The translations under genes and the position numbers were made by a program. The notes under the pieces were generated by a model that saw only the letters and a list, made by a program, of their open reading frames with translations, had not been told where the DNA came from and did not search any database. From Lampris incognitus (Eukaryota > Chordata > Actinopteri > Lampriformes > Lampridae), in contig NC_079230.1 of NCBI RefSeq assembly GCF_029633865.1, positions 29,080,009 through 29,144,008 of the forward strand: a stretch of DNA of 64,000 nt, in the 5' to 3' direction. Shown piece after piece: positions 34,554-48,791 of this stretch. Position 1 is the stretch's first letter. Each line of letters starts with the position of its first letter.

Positions 34554-36495
34554 CCGTAAAACACCAAAACATGAAGGAAGAAATCAGCGCATTGTGTGGT
34601 TAAAAGTAACAGTAGTAATACATTAGCTATCAATAATAGCTAGTAGCAAGCTTAGCTTGGAGCAGACAGGTATTTTTGTTGATTTTGGATGGATTAAGCT
34701 GGCCATGGGGTCTGCTATACTGTGACATCTATTGACGACATTGCGCTTCTTGCGTTCTGGGTTTCGGGAAGGGAAAGAAAATGACACCCCCTCCAAACTT
34801 TTCACATATCTAGTATCCGATCTGCAGATCCCATAGGCACACCGTTTCAGCATTTTGTTGTGTGTTTGAAAGCTTGACGGACCGTTGCTAAGGTCGGATT
34901 GGACAAGCACCGTTCTGGGGAGGTACTTTGCGAAAGCTCAATTGAACTCGAGGCGTTCTAGAGGAGTGTAAAGTCTACCTCGACTGTACACAGTTACGGC
35001 TCCTGATCGGTCTAAAGTCTACGGTGAGTGAACGCTCTTTACTAATCGGAAGCCGAAAGAGCCGATTGTAGCGTACCAGTCATAGGTCCCAGATGAGACG
35101 AGCATCAAAGCTTATCAAGAGGAAGAAGAGTGGTTTTCAAAGTTTACGGCGATGTTTGTTCTTCGATGATTCGTTTGAAGGAAAAGTGTTAGCTATAGCT
35201 ATTAGCGATTTTCCATAGGAACAACTACACGAACTCACAGGCTGGCGCGAATTACAAGTGGAACTACCCCGTAGTCGCCCTGTCGAGAGTCGTGTTTCCA
35301 TAGCGACGTAGGAGCCGCCGGGATCATGAGTTGACGTCAACATTTTGCGACAGCTTTCACCGCGACGTAATTATCCCATCCAGGTGGCGGGAAATGTCGA
35401 GGTAAATCGTCTCGTTTCTCCTGGAGGACTCGAGCCCCCGCTGAACCTCGTCGGTGGCGTAGTCAGCCAACAAAGCCTGCACCTCCTCGTCTGTCCGTTT
35501 CTCGGCTGATTTCTCCATTTCGCTTGATCGAAATTAAGTTTGCTACCACACAGCTTGGTTGCTGGCTTATACAATTGCGCTTGTTGAACACCGAAGTAGA
35601 AGGCTGGTTGCTTCCGACGTTCAACCAATCGGCGTCGAGCCCCTCCCAGCAGGTTTTCAGGGCCGCTCAGAAGTACCGACCCCAGAGCAGGGACTAGAGA
35701 CGCTCCCTTAAAAGTCCCAGTAAGAGTTCCGGTCAGGGGTAGTTCCTCTAGTGGAAACACCAGCAAAGCTGCCGGCCCCCTAAAAGGATCGGGTAGTTCC
35801 GCTGGTGGAAAATGGCCTTATGAGTTGTGTTGACAGGTTGCTTCACAAGGGGCGTCACTCCAGATACTGAAAGCAAAGGTTCACCTACTTTTGCCACTCA
35901 CAGATGTGAAATATTGGATCATTTTGCTCAATAAATGAATGAGCAAGTATCATATTTTTGTCTCATTTGTTTAATTGGGTTTTCTTCATCTACTTTTAGG
36001 ACTCGTCGCCGGACCGAATCCCCGTGTTACCCCCGCCTTGATTGGTGTCGCTAAAGCCACAATTGGCCGTGTGTGCGGGTGTGAAGCCGGATGTGAGTAT
36101 GTGTCGAGGTGGCTGCAGTAGCGCCTCCTCTGATCGGTCGGGGCGCCTGTTCGGGGGAGAGGGAGAACTGGAGGAATAGCGTGATCCTGCCACGCGCTAC
36201 GTCGCCCTGGCGAAACGCCTCACTGTCAGGGGAACGAAGCGGCTGGCGACTCCACATGCGTCGGAGGAGGCATGTGGTAGTCTGCAGCCCTCCCCGCAAT
36301 GGCAGAGGGGATGGAGCAGAAACCGGGAGGGATCGGAAGAGTGGGGTAATTGGTCCCATATAATTGGGGAGACAAAGAGGAACGAAACCCCGATGATGAA
36401 TTAAGGGACGCAAGATTATTAACACGCCGAATGTCGTAAAGTTTGTGTATTCCTGCCTTAACGGGAACCATATTGTTTTTCTTTTGACATTTAAT

Positions 36496-36659
36496 CAGTG
36501 GAGAGCGCGAACGCAGTCCCCCACTACCAGAAATTATGCAGTCGAGATTCCCACGTTTGGGGAATTCGCACAGGTCAGCACAACCGGAGTGCAATGGTCA
36601 AGCCTCGCCGTGGGTGAACCACCTTCTTGATCATGATGTCTCCCCTGCCAGGTAAGTAT
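36496..36659 (-). ncRNA. RNU1: U1 snRNA gene, copy 16
   Basis: Carries C161A (plus 36499), which breaks a G-C pair of stem-loop 4, and C24U (36636) beside the U1-70K loop. Confidence 0.92.
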
Positions 36660-36787
36660 GAACCCCAGCCATCGCACAGAGGAGCTGATTCTGACACACA
36701 TCTATCTGTATGACGGTGCCACGGCATCAAGTAAAGCGACTGCTTTGTCCTCACAGAAATCAAGGTTTGTTTCTTTTAACATGTAAA

Positions 36788-36926
36788 CGGGGGAGAGCGC
36801 GAACGCAGTCCCCCACTACCGGAAATGATGCAGTCCAGAGTCTATAACATTTGGGGAATTGACCTTTCGCAAAGTCAGTTACCGTTGCTATGACCGTCAA
36901 GCCTTTCAGAACTATCCAGGAAGTAG
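36788..36926 (-). pseudogene. U1-like snRNA relic, copy 16
   Basis: Majority form. Confidence 0.8.
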
Positions 36927-38868
36927 CCGGAAAACACCAAAACATGAAGGAAGAAATCAGCGCATTGTGTGGTTAAAAGTAACAGTAGTAATACATTAGC
37001 TATCAATAATAGCTAGTAGCAAGCTTAGCTTGGAGCAGACAGGTATTTTTGTTGATTTTGGATGGATTAAGCTGGCCATGGGGTCTGCTATACTGTGACA
37101 TCTATTGACGACATTGCGCTTCTTGCGTTCTGGGTTTCGGGAAGGGAAAGAAAATGACACCCCCTCCAAACTTTTCACATATCTAGTATCCGATCTGCAG
37201 ATCCCATAGGCACACCGTTTCAGCATTTTGTTGTGTGTTTGAAAGCTTGACGGACCGTTGCTAAGGTCGGATTGGACAAGCACCGTTCTGGGGAGGTACT
37301 TTGCGAAAGCTCAATTGAACTCGAGGCGTTCTAGAGGAGTGTAAAGTCTACCTCGACTGTACACAGTTACGGCTCCTGATCGGTCTAAAGTCTACGGTGA
37401 GTGAACGCTCTAGACTAATCGGAAGCCGAAAGAGCCGATTGTAGCGTACCAGTCATAGGTCCCAGATGAGACGAGCATCAAAGCTTATCAAGAGGAAGAA
37501 GAGTGGTTTTCAAAGTTTACGGCGATGTTTGTTCTTCGATGATTCGTTTGAAGGAAAAGTGTTAGCTATAGCTATTAGCGATTTTCCATAGGAACAACTA
37601 CACGAACTCACAGGCTGGCGCGAATTACAAGTGGAACTACCCCGTAGTCGCCCTGTCGAGAGTCGTGTTTCCATAGCGACGTAGGAGCCGCCGGGATCAT
37701 GAGTTGACGTCAACATTTTGCGACAGCTTTCACCGCGACGTAATTATCCCATCCAGGTGGCGGGAAATGTCGAGGTAAATCGTCTCGTTTCTCCTGGAGG
37801 ACTCGAGCCCCCGCTGAACCTCGTCGGTGGCGTAGTCAGCCAACAAAGCCTGCACCTCCTCGTCTGTCCGTTTCTCGGCTGATTTCTCCATTTCGCTTGA
37901 TCGAAATTAAGTTTGCTACCACACAGCTTGGTTGCTGGCTTATACAATTGCGCTTGTTGAACACCGAAGTAGAAGGCTGGTTGCTTCCGACGTTCAACCA
38001 ATCGGCGTCGAGCCCCTCCCAGCAGGTTTTCAGGGCCGCTCAGAAGTACCGACCCCAGAGCAGGGACTAGAGACGCTCCCTTAAAAGTCCCAGTAAGAGT
38101 TCCGGTCAGGGGTAGTTCCTCTAGTGGAAACACCAGCAAAGCTGCCGGCCCCCTAAAAGGTTCGGGTAGTTCCGCTGGTGGAAAATGGCCTTATGAGTTG
38201 TGTTGACAGGTTGCTTCACAAGGGGCGTCACTCCAGATACTGAAAGCAAAGGTTCACCTACTTTTGCCACTCACAGATGTGAAATATTGGATCATTTTGC
38301 TCAATAAATGAATGAGCAAGTATCATATTTTTGTCTCATTTGTTTAATTGGGTTTTCTTCATCTACTTTTAGGACTCGTCGCCGGACCGAATCCCCGTGT
38401 TACCCCCGCCTTGATTGGTGTCGCTAAAGCCACAATTGGCCGTGTGTGCGGGTGTGAAGCCGGATGTGAGTATGTGTCGAGGTGGCTGCAGTAGCGCCTC
38501 CTCTGATCGGTCGGGGCGCCTGTTCGGGGGAGAGGGAGAACTGGAGGAATAGCGTGATCCTGCCACGCGCTACGTCGCCCTGGCGAAACGCCTCACTGTC
38601 AGGGGGACGAAGCGGCTGGCGACTCCACATGCGTCGGAGGAGGCATGTGGTAGTCTGCAGCCCTCCCCGCAATGGCAGAGGGGATGGAGCAGAAACCGGG
38701 AGGGATCGGAAGAGTGGGGTAATTGGTCCCATATAATTGGGGAGACAAAGAGGAACGAAACCCCGATGATGAATTAAGGGACGCAAGATTATTAACACGC
38801 CGAATGTCGTAAAGTTTGTGTTTCCCTGCCTTAACGGGAACCATATTGTTTTTCTTTTGACATTTAAT

Positions 38869-39032
38869 CAGGGGAGAGCGCGAACGCAGTCCCCCACTAC
38901 CAGAAATTATGCAGTCGAGATTCCCACGTTTGGGGAATTCGCACAGGTCAGCACAACCGGAGTGCAATGGTCAAGCCTCGACGTGGGTGAACCACCTTCT
39001 TGATCATGGTGTCTCCCCTGCCAGGTAAGTAT
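38869..39032 (-). ncRNA. RNU1: U1 snRNA gene, copy 17
   Basis: Carries G52U (plus 38981) in the junction before stem-loop 2. Copy 20, three units away, shares it. Confidence 0.95.
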
Positions 39033-39160
39033 GAACCCCAGCCATCGCACAGAGGACCTGATTCTGACACACATCTATCTGTATGACGGTGCCACGGCAT
39101 CAAGTAAAGCGACTGCTTTGTCCTCACAGAAATCAAGGTTTGTTTCTTTTAACATGTAAA

Positions 39161-39299
39161 CGGGGGAGAGCGCGAACGCAGTCCCCCACTACCGGAAATG
39201 ATGCAGTCCAGAGTCTATAACATTTGGGGAATTGACCTTTCGCAAAGTCAGTTACCGTTGCTATGACCGTCAAGCCTTTCAGAACTATCCAGGAAGTAG
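39161..39299 (-). pseudogene. U1-like snRNA relic, copy 17
   Basis: Majority form. Confidence 0.8.
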
Positions 39300-41241
39300 C
39301 CGGAAAACACCAAAACATGAAGGAAGAAATCAGCGCATTGTGTGGTTAAAAGTAACAGTAGTAATACATTAGCTATCAATAATAGCTAGTAGCAAGCTTA
39401 GCTTGGAGCAGACAGGTATTTTTGTTGATTTTGGATGGATTAAGCTGGCCATGGGGTCTGCTATACTGTGACATCTATTGACGACATTGCGCTTCTTGCG
39501 TTCTGGGTTTCGGGAAGGGAAAGAAAATGACACCCCCTCCAAACTTTTCACATATCTAGTATCCGATCTGCAGATCCCATAGGCACACCGTTTCAGCATT
39601 TTGTTGTGTGTTTGAAAGCTTGACGGACCGTTGCTAAGGTCGGATTGGACAAGCACCGTTCTGGGGAGGTACTTTGCGAAAGCTCAATTGAACTCGAGGC
39701 GTTCTAGAGGAGTGTAAAGTCTACCTCGACTGTACACAGTTACGGCTCCTGATCGGTCTAAAGTCTACGGTGAGTGAACGCTCTTTACTAATCGGAAGCC
39801 GAAAGAGCCGATTGTAGTGTACCAGTCATAGGTCCCAGATGAGACGAGCATCAAAGCTTATCAAGAGGAAGAAGAGTGGTTTTCAAAGTTTACGGCGATG
39901 TTTGTTCTTCGATGATTCGTTTGAAGGAAAAGTGTTAGCTATAGCTATTAGCGATTTTCCATAGGAACAACTACACGAACTCACAGGCTGGCGCGAATTA
40001 CAAGTGGAACTACCCCGTAGTCGCCCTGTCGAGAGTCGTGTTTCCATAGCGACGTAGGAGCCGCCGGGATCATGAGTTGACGTCAGCATTTTGCGACAGC
40101 TTTCACCGCGACGTAATTATCCCATCCAGGTGGCGGGAAATGTCGAGGTAAATCGTCTCGTTTCTCCTGGAGGACTCGAGCCCCCGCTGAACCTCGTCGG
40201 TGGCGTAGTCAGCCAACAAAGCCTGCACCTCCTCGTCTGTCCGTTTCTCGGCTGATTTCTCCATTTCGCTTGATCGAAATTAAGTTTGCTACCACACAGC
40301 TTGGTTGCTGGCTTATACAATTGCGCTTGTTGAACACCGAAGTAGAAGGCTGGTTGCTTCCGACGTTCAACCAATCGGCGTCGAGCCCCTCCCAGCAGGT
40401 TTTCAGGGCCGCTCAGAAGTACCGACCCCAGAGCAGGGACTAGAGACGCTCCCTTAAAAGTCCCAGTAAGAGTTCCGGTCAGGGGTAGTTCCTCTAGTGG
40501 AAACACCAGCAAAGCTGCCGGCCCCCTAAAAGGTTCGGGTAGTTCCGCTGGTGGAAAATGGCCTTATGAGTTGTGTTGACAGGTTGCTTCACAAGGGGCG
40601 TCACTCCAGATACTGAAAGCAAAGGTTCACCTACTTTTGCCACTCACAGATGTGCAATATTGGATCATTTTGCTCAATAAATGAATGAGCAAGTATCATA
40701 TTTTTGTCTCATTTGTTTAATTGGGTTTTCTTCATCTACTTTTAGGACTCGTCGCCGGACCGAATCCCCGTGTTACCCCCGCCTTGATTGGTGTCGCTAA
40801 AGCCACAATTGGCCGTGTGTGCGGGTGTGAAGCCGGATGTGAGTATGTGTCGAGGTGGCTGCAGTAGCGCCTCCTCTGATCGGTCGGGGCGCCTGTTCGG
40901 GGGAGAGGGAGAACTGGAGGAATAGCGTGATCCCGCCACGCGCTACGTCGCCCTGGCGAAACGCCTCACTGTCAGGGGAACGAAGCGGCTGGCGACTCCA
41001 CATGCGTCGGAGGAGGCATGTGGTAGTCTGCAGCCCTCCCCGCAATGGCAGAGGGGATGGAGCAGAAACCGGGAGGGATCGGAAGAGTGGGGTGATTGGT
41101 CCCATATAATTGGGGAGACAAAGAGGAACGAAACCCCGATGATGAATTAAGGGACGCAAGATTATTAACACGCCGAATGTCGTAAAGTTTGTGTTTTCCT
41201 GCCTTAACGGGAACCATATTGTTTTTCTTTTGACATTTAAT

Positions 41242-41405
41242 CAGGGGAGAGCGCGAACGCAGTCCCCCACTACCAGAAATTATGCAGTCGAGATTCCCAC
41301 GTTTGGGGAATTCGCACAAGTCAGCACAACCGGAGTGCAATGGTCAAGCCTCGCCGTGGGTGAACCACCTTCTTGATCATGGTGTCTCCCCTGCCAGGTA
41401 AGTAT
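41242..41405 (-). ncRNA. RNU1: U1 snRNA gene, copy 18
   Basis: Carries C87U (plus 41319) at the 3' side of stem-loop 2. Copy 25 also has this change. Confidence 0.95.
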
Positions 41406-41533
41406 GAACCCCAGCCATAGCACAGAGGAGCTGATTCTGACACACATCTATCTGTATGACGGTGCCACGGCATCAAGTAAAGCGACTGCTTTGTCCTCAC
41501 AGAAATCAAGGTTTGTTTCTTTTAACATGTAAA

Positions 41534-41672
41534 CGGGGGAGAGCGCGAACGCAGTCCCCCACTACCGGAAATGATGCAGTCCAGAGTCTATAACATTTGG
41601 GGAATTGACCTTTCGCAAAGTCAGTTACCGTTGCTATGACCGTCAAGCATTTCAGAACTATCCAGGAAGTAG
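41534..41672 (-). pseudogene. U1-like snRNA relic, copy 18
   Basis: AAGCATTT variant; its PSE-like element also differs (AGTAGCAG for AGTAACAG on the plus strand), as in copies 23-26. Confidence 0.8.
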
Positions 41673-43614
41673 CCGGAAAACACCAAAACATGAAGGAAGA
41701 AATCAGCGCATTGTGTGGTTAAAAGTAGCAGTAGTAATACATTAGCTATCAATAATAGCTAGTAGCAAGCTTAGCTTGGAGCAGACAGGTATTTTTGTTG
41801 ATTTTGGATGGATTAAGCTGGCCATGGGGTCTGCTATACTGTGACATCTATTGACGACATTGCGCTTCTTGCGTTCTGGGTTTCGGGAAGGGAAAGAAAA
41901 TGACACCCCCTCCAAACTTTTCACATATCTAGTATCCGATCTGCAGATCCCATAGGCACACCGTTTCAGTATTTTGTTGTGCGTTTGAAAGCTTGACGGA
42001 CCGTTGCTAAGGTCGGATTGGACAAGCACCGTTCTGGGGAGGTACTTTGCGAAAGCTCAATTGAACTCGAGGCGTTCTAGAGGAGTGTAAAGTCTACCTC
42101 GACTGTACACAGTTACGGCTCCTGATCGGTCTAAAGTCTACGGTGAGTGAACGCTCTAGACTAATCGGAAGCCGAAAGAGCCGATTGTAGCGTACCAGTC
42201 ATAGGTCCCAGATGAGACGAGCATCAAAGCTTATCAAGAGGAAGAAGAGTGGTTTTCAAAGTTTACGGCGATGTTTGTTCTTCGATGATTCGTTTGAAGG
42301 AAAAGTGTTAGCTATAGCTATTAGCGATTTTCCATAGGAACAACTACACGAACTCACAGGCTGGCGCGAATTACAAGTGGAACTACCCCGTAGTCGCCCT
42401 GTCGAGAGTCGTGTTTCCATAGCGACGTAGGAACCGCCGGGATCATGAGTTGACGTCAGCATTTTGCGACAGCTTTCACCGCGACGTAATTATCCCATCC
42501 AGGTGGCGGGAAATGTCGAGGTAAATCGTCTCGTTTCTCCTGGAGGACTCGAGCCCCCGCTGAACCTCGTCGGTGGCGTAGTCAGCCAACAAAGCCTGCA
42601 CCTCCTCGTCTGTCCGTTTCTCGGCTGATTTCTCCATTTCGCTTGATCGAAATTAAGTTTGCTACCACACAGCTTGGTTGCTGGCTTATACAATTGCGCT
42701 TGTTGAACACCGAAGTAGAAGGCTGGTTGCTTCCGACGTTCAACCAATCGGCGTCGAGCCCCTCCCAGCAGGTTTTCAGGGCCGCTCAGAAGTACCGACC
42801 CCAGAGCAGGGACTAGAGACGCTCCCTTAAAAGTCCCAGTAAGAGTTCCGGTCAGGGGTAGTTCCTCTAGTGGAAACACCAGCAAAGCTGCCGGCCCCCT
42901 AAAAGGTTCGGGTAGTTCCGCTGGTGGAAAATGGCCTTATGAGTTGTGTTGACAGGTTGCTTCACAAGGGGCGTCACTCCAGATACTGAAAGCAAAGGTT
43001 CACCTACTTTTGCCACTCACAGATGTGCAATATTGGATCATTTTGCTCAATAAATGAATGAGCAAGTATCATATTTTTGTCTCATTTGTTTAATTGGGTT
43101 TTCTTCATCTACTTTTAGGACTCGTCGCCGGACCGAATCCCCGTGTTACCCCCGCCTTGATTGGTGTCGCTAAAGCCACAATTGGCCGTGTGTGCGGGTG
43201 TGAAGCCGGATGTGAGTATGTGTCGAGGTGGCTGCAGTAGCGCCTCCTCTGATCGGTCGGGGCGCCTGTTCGGGGGAGAGGGAGAACTGGAGGAATAGCG
43301 TGATCCTGCCACGCGCTACGTCGCCCTGGCGAAACGCCTCACTGTCAGGGGAACGAAGCGGCTGGCGACTCCACATGCGTCGGAGGAGGCATGTGGTAGT
43401 CTGCAGCCCTCCCCGCAATGGCAGAGGGGATGGAGCAGAAACCGGGAGGGATCGGAAGAGTGGGGTGATTGGTCCCATATAATTGGGGAGACAAAGAGGA
43501 ACGAAACCCCGATGATGAATTAAGGGACGCAAGATTATTAACACGCCGAATGTCGTAAAGTTTGTGTTTTCCTGCCTTAACGTGAACCATATTGTTTTTC
43601 TTTTGACATTTAAT

Positions 43615-43778
43615 CAGGGGAGAGCGCGAACGCAATCCCCCACTACCAGAAATTATGCAGTCGAGATTCCCACGTTTGGGGAATTCGCACAGGTCAGCAC
43701 AACCGGAGTGCAATGGTCAAGCCTCGCCGTGGGTGAACCACCTTCTTGATCATGGTGTCTCCCCTGCCAGGTAAGTAT
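43615..43778 (-). ncRNA. RNU1: U1 snRNA gene, copy 19
   Basis: Carries C144U (plus 43635) in the internal mismatch of stem-loop 4. Its 5' flank has the AACCTCAG variant shared with copies 21-23. Confidence 0.95.
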
Positions 43779-43906
43779 GAACCTCAGCCATCGCACAGAG
43801 GAGCTGATTCTGACACACATCTATCTGTATGACGGTGCCACGGCATCAAGTAAAGCGACTGCTTTGTCCTCACAGAAATCAAGGTTTGTTTCTTTTAACA
43901 TGTAAA

Positions 43907-44045
43907 CGGGGGAGAGCGCGAACGCAGTCCCCCACTACCGGAAATGATGCAGTCCAGAGTCTATAACATTTGGGGAATTGACCTTTCGCAAAGTCAGTTA
44001 CCGTTGCTATGACCGTCAAGCCTTTCAGAACTATCCAGGAAGTAG
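43907..44045 (-). pseudogene. U1-like snRNA relic, copy 19
   Basis: Majority form. Confidence 0.8.
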
Positions 44046-45987
44046 CCGGAAAACACCAAAACATGAAGGAAGAAATCAGCGCATTGTGTGGTTAAAAGTA
44101 ACAGTAGTAATACATTAGCTATCAATAATAGCTAGTAGCAAGCTTAGCTTGGAGCAGACAGGTATTTTTGTTGATTTTGGATGGATTAAGCTGGCCATGG
44201 GGTCTGCTATACTGTGACATCTATTGACGACATTGCGCTTCTTGCGTTCTGGGTTTCGGGAAGGGAAAGAAAATGACACCCCCTCCAAACTTTTCACATA
44301 TCTAGTATCCGATCTGCAGATCCCATAGGCACACCGTTTCAGTATTTTGTTGTGCGTTTGAAAGCTTGACGGACCGTTGCTAAGGTCGGATTGGACAAGC
44401 ACCGTTCTGGGGAGGTACTTTGCGAAAGCTCAATTGAACTCGAGGCGTTCTAGAGGAGTGTAAAGTCTACCTCGACTGTACACAGTTACGGCTCCTGATC
44501 GGTCTAAAGTCTACGGTGAGTGAACGCTCTAGACTAATCGGAAGCCGAAAGAGCCGATTGTAGCGTACCAGTCATAGGTCCCAGATGAGACGAGCATCAA
44601 AGCTTATCAAGAGGAAGAAGAGTGGTTTTCAAAGTTTACGGCGATGTTTGTTCTTCGATGATTCGTTTGAAGGAAAAGTGTTAGCTATAGCTATTAGCGA
44701 TTTTCCATAGGAACAACTACACGAACTCACAGGCTGGCGCGAATTACAAGTGGAACTACCCCGTAGTCGCCCTGTCGAGAGTCGTGTTTCCATAGCGACG
44801 TAGGAGCCGCCGGGATCATGAGTTGACGTCAACATTTTGCGACAGCTTTCACCGCGACGTAATTATCCCATCCAGGTGGCGGGAAATGTCGAGGTAAATC
44901 GTCTCGTTTCTCCTGGAGGACTCGAGCCCCCGCTGAACCTCGTCGGTGGCGTAGTCAGCCAACAAAGCCTGCACCTCCTCGTCTGTCGGTTTCTCGGCTG
45001 ATTTCTCCATTTCGCTTGATCGAAATTAAGTTTGCTACCACACAGCTTGGTTGCTGGCTTATACAATTGCGCTTGTTGAACACCGAAGTAGAAGGCTGGT
45101 TGCTTCCGACGTTCAACCAATCGGCGTCGAGCCCCTCCCAGCAGGTTTTCAGGGCCGCTCAGAAGTACCGACCCCAGAGCAGGGACTAGAGACGCTCCCT
45201 TAAAAGTCCCAGTAAGAGTTCCGGTCAGGGGTAGTTCCTCTAGTGGAAACACCAGCAAAGCTGCCGGCCCCCTAAAAGGATCGGGTAGTTCCGCTGGTGG
45301 AAAATGGCCTTATGAGTTGTGTTGACAGGTTGCTTCACAAGGGGCGTCACTCCAGATACTGAAAGCAAAGGTTCACCTACTTTTGCCACTCACAGATGTG
45401 AAATATTGGATCATTTTGCTCAATAAATGAATGAGCAAGTATCATATTTTTGTCTCATTTGTTTAATTGGGTTTTCTTCATCTACTTTTAGGACTCGTCG
45501 CCGGACCGAATCCCCGTGTTACCCCCGCCTTGATTGGTGTCGCTAAAGCCACAATTGGCCGTGTGTGCGGGTGTGAAGCCGGATGTGAGTATGTGTCGAG
45601 GTGGCTGCAGTAGCGCCTCCTCTGATCGGTCGGGGCGCCTGTTCGGGGGAGAGGGAGAACTGGAGGAATAGCGTGATCCTGCCACGCGCTACGTCGCCCT
45701 GGCGAAACGCCTCACTGTCAGGGGAACGAAGCGGCTGGCGACTCCACATGCGTCGGAGGAGGCATGTGGTAGTCTGCAGCCCTCCCCGCAATGGCAGAGG
45801 GGATGGAGCAGAAACCGGGAGGGATCGGAAGAGTGGGGTAATTGGTCCCATATAATTGGGGAGACAAAGAGGAACGAAACCCCGATGATGAATTAAGAGA
45901 CGCAAGATTATTAACACGCCGAATGTCGTAAAGTTTGTGTTTCCTTGCCTTAACGGGAACCATATTGTTTTTCTTTTGACATTTAAT

Positions 45988-46151
45988 CAGGGGAGAGCGC
46001 GAACGCAGTCCCCCACTACCAGAAATTATGCAGTCGAGATTCCCACGTTTGGGGAATTCGCACAGGTCAGCACTACCGGAGTGCAATGGTCAAGCCTCGA
46101 CGTGGGTGAACCACCTTCTTGATCATGGTGTCTCCCCTGCCAGGTAAGTAT
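45988..46151 (-). ncRNA. RNU1: U1 snRNA gene, copy 20
   Basis: Carries U78A (plus 46074), just 3' of the U1A loop stem, and G52U (46100). Confidence 0.94.
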
Positions 46152-46279
46152 GAACCCCAGCCATCGCACAGAGGAGCTGATTCTGACACACATCTATCTG
46201 TATGACGGTGCCACGGCATCAAGTAAAGCGACTGCTTTGTCCTCACAGAAATCAAGGTTTGTTTCTTTTAACATGTAAA

Positions 46280-46418
46280 CGGGGGAGAGCGCGAACGCAG
46301 TCCCCCACTACCGGAAATGATGCAGTCCAGAGTCTATAACATTTGGGGAATTGACCTTTCGCAAAGTCAGTTACCGTTGCTATGACCGTCAAGCCTTTCA
46401 GAACTATCCAGGAAGTAG
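46280..46418 (-). pseudogene. U1-like snRNA relic, copy 20
   Basis: Majority form. Confidence 0.8.
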
Positions 46419-48360
46419 CCGGAAAACACCAAAACATGAAGGAAGAAATCAGCGCATTGTGTGGTTAAAAGTAACAGTAGTAATACATTAGCTATCAATA
46501 ATAGCTAGTAGCAAGCTTAGCTTGGAGCAGACAGGTATTTTTGTTGATTTTGGATGGATTAAGCTGGCCATGGGGTCTGCTATACTGTGACATCTATTGA
46601 CGACATTGCGCTTCTTGCGTTCTGGGTTTCGGGAAGGGAAAGAAAATGACACCCCCTCCAAACTTTTCACATATCTAGTATCCGATCTGCAGATCCCATA
46701 GGCACACCGTTTCAGCATTTTGTTGTGTGTTTGAAAGCTTGACGGACCGTTGCTAAGGTCGGATTGGACAAGCACCGTTCTGGGGAGGTACTTTGCGAAA
46801 GCTCAATTGAACTCGAGGCGTTCTAGAGGAGTGTAAAGTCTACCTCGACTGTACACAGTTACGGCTCCTGATCGGTCTAAAGTCTACGGTGAGTGAACGC
46901 TCTAGACTAATCGGAAGCCGAAAGAGCCGATTGTAGCGTACCAGTCATAGGTCCCAGATGAGACGAGCATCAAAGCTTATCAAGAGGAAGAAGAGTGGTT
47001 TTCAAAGTTTACGGCGATGTTTGTTCTTCGATGATTCGTTTGAAGGAAAAGTGTTAGCTATAGCTATTAGCGATTTTCCATAGGAACAACTACACGAACT
47101 CACAGGCTGGCGCGAATTACAAGTGGAACTACCCCGTAGTCGCCCTGTCGAGAGTCGTGTTTCCATAGCGACGTACGAACCGCCGGGATCATGAGTTGAC
47201 GTCAGCATTTTGCGACAGCTTTCACCGCGACGTAATTATCCCATCCAGGTGGCGGGAAATGTCGAAGTAAATCGTCTCGTTTCTCCTGGAGGACTCGAGC
47301 CCCCGCTGAACCTCGTCGGTGGCGTAGTCAGCCAACAAAGCCTGCACCTCCTCGTCTGTCCGTTTCTCGGCTGATTTCTCCATTTCGCTTGATCGAAATT
47401 AAGTTTGCTACCACACAGCTTGGTTGCTGGCTTATACAATTGCGCTTGTTGAACACCGAAGTAGAAGGCTGGTTGCTTCCGACGTTCAACCAATCGGCGT
47501 CGAGCCCCTCCCAGCAGGTTTTCAGGGCCGCTCAGAAGTACCGACCCCAGAGCAGGGACTAGAGACGCTCCCTTAAAAGTCCCAGTAAGAGTTCCGGTCA
47601 GGGGTAGTTCCTCTAGTGGAAACACCAGCAAAGCTGCCGGCCCCCTAAAAGGTTCGGGTAGTTCCGCTGGTGGAAAATGGCCTTATGAGTTGTGTTGACA
47701 GGTTGCTTCACAAGGGGCGTCACTCCAGATACTGAAAGCAAAGGTTCACCTACTTTTGCCACTCACAGATGTGCAATATTGGATCATTTTGCTCAATAAA
47801 TGAATGAGCAAGTATCATATTTTTGTCTCATTTGTTTAATTGGGTTTTCTTCATCTACTTTTAGGACTCGTCGCCGGACCGAATCCCCGTGTTACCCCCG
47901 CCTTGATTGGTGTCGCTAAAGCCACAATTGGCCGTGTGTGCGGGTGTGAAGCCGGATGTGAGTATGTGTCGAGGTGGCTGCAGTAGCGCCTCCTCTGATC
48001 GGTCGGGGCGCCTGTTCGGGGGAGAGGGAGAACTGGAGGAATAGCGTGATCCTGCCACGCGCTACGTCGCCCTGGCGAAACGCCTCACTGTCAGGGGAAC
48101 GAAGCGGCTGGCGACTCCACATGCGTCGGAGGAGGCATGTGGTAGTCTGCAGCCCTCCCCGCAATGGCAGAGGGGATGGAGCAGAAACCGGGAGGGATCG
48201 GAAGAGTGGGGTGATTGGTCCCATATAATTGGGGAGACAAAGAGGAACGAAACCCCGATGATGAATTAAGGGACGCAAGATTATTAACACGCCGAATGTC
48301 GTAAAGTTTGTGTTTTCCTGCCTTAACGGGAACCATATTGTTTTTCTTTTGACATTTAAT

Positions 48361-48524
48361 CAGGGGAGAGCGCGAACGCAGTCCCCCACTACCAGAAATT
48401 ATGCAGTCGAGATTCCCACGTTTGGCGAATTCGCACAGGTCAGCACAACCGGAGTGCAATGGTCAAGCCTCGCCGTGGGTGAACCACCTTCTTGATCATG
48501 GTGTCTCCCCTGCCAGGTAAGTAT
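48361..48524 (-). ncRNA. RNU1: U1 snRNA gene, copy 21
   Basis: Carries C99G (plus 48426), which breaks a C-G pair of stem 3. Copies 22 and 23 share it, so three neighbours have been homogenised for a probably mildly harmful change. Confidence 0.93.
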
Positions 48525-48652
48525 GAACCTCAGCCATCGCACAGAGGACCTGATTCTGACACACATCTATCTGTATGACGGTGCCACGGCATCAAGTAAA
48601 GCGACTGCTTTGTCCTCACAGAAATCAAGGTTTGTTTCTTTTAACATGTAAA

Positions 48653-48791
48653 CGGGGGAGAGCGCGAACGCAGTCCCCCACTACCGGAAATGATGCAGTC
48701 CAGAGTCTATAACATTTGGGGAATTGACCTTTCGCAAAGTCAGTTACCGTTGCTATGACCGTCAAGCCTTTCAGAACTATCCAGGAAGTAG
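48653..48791 (-). pseudogene. U1-like snRNA relic, copy 21
   Basis: Majority form. Confidence 0.8.
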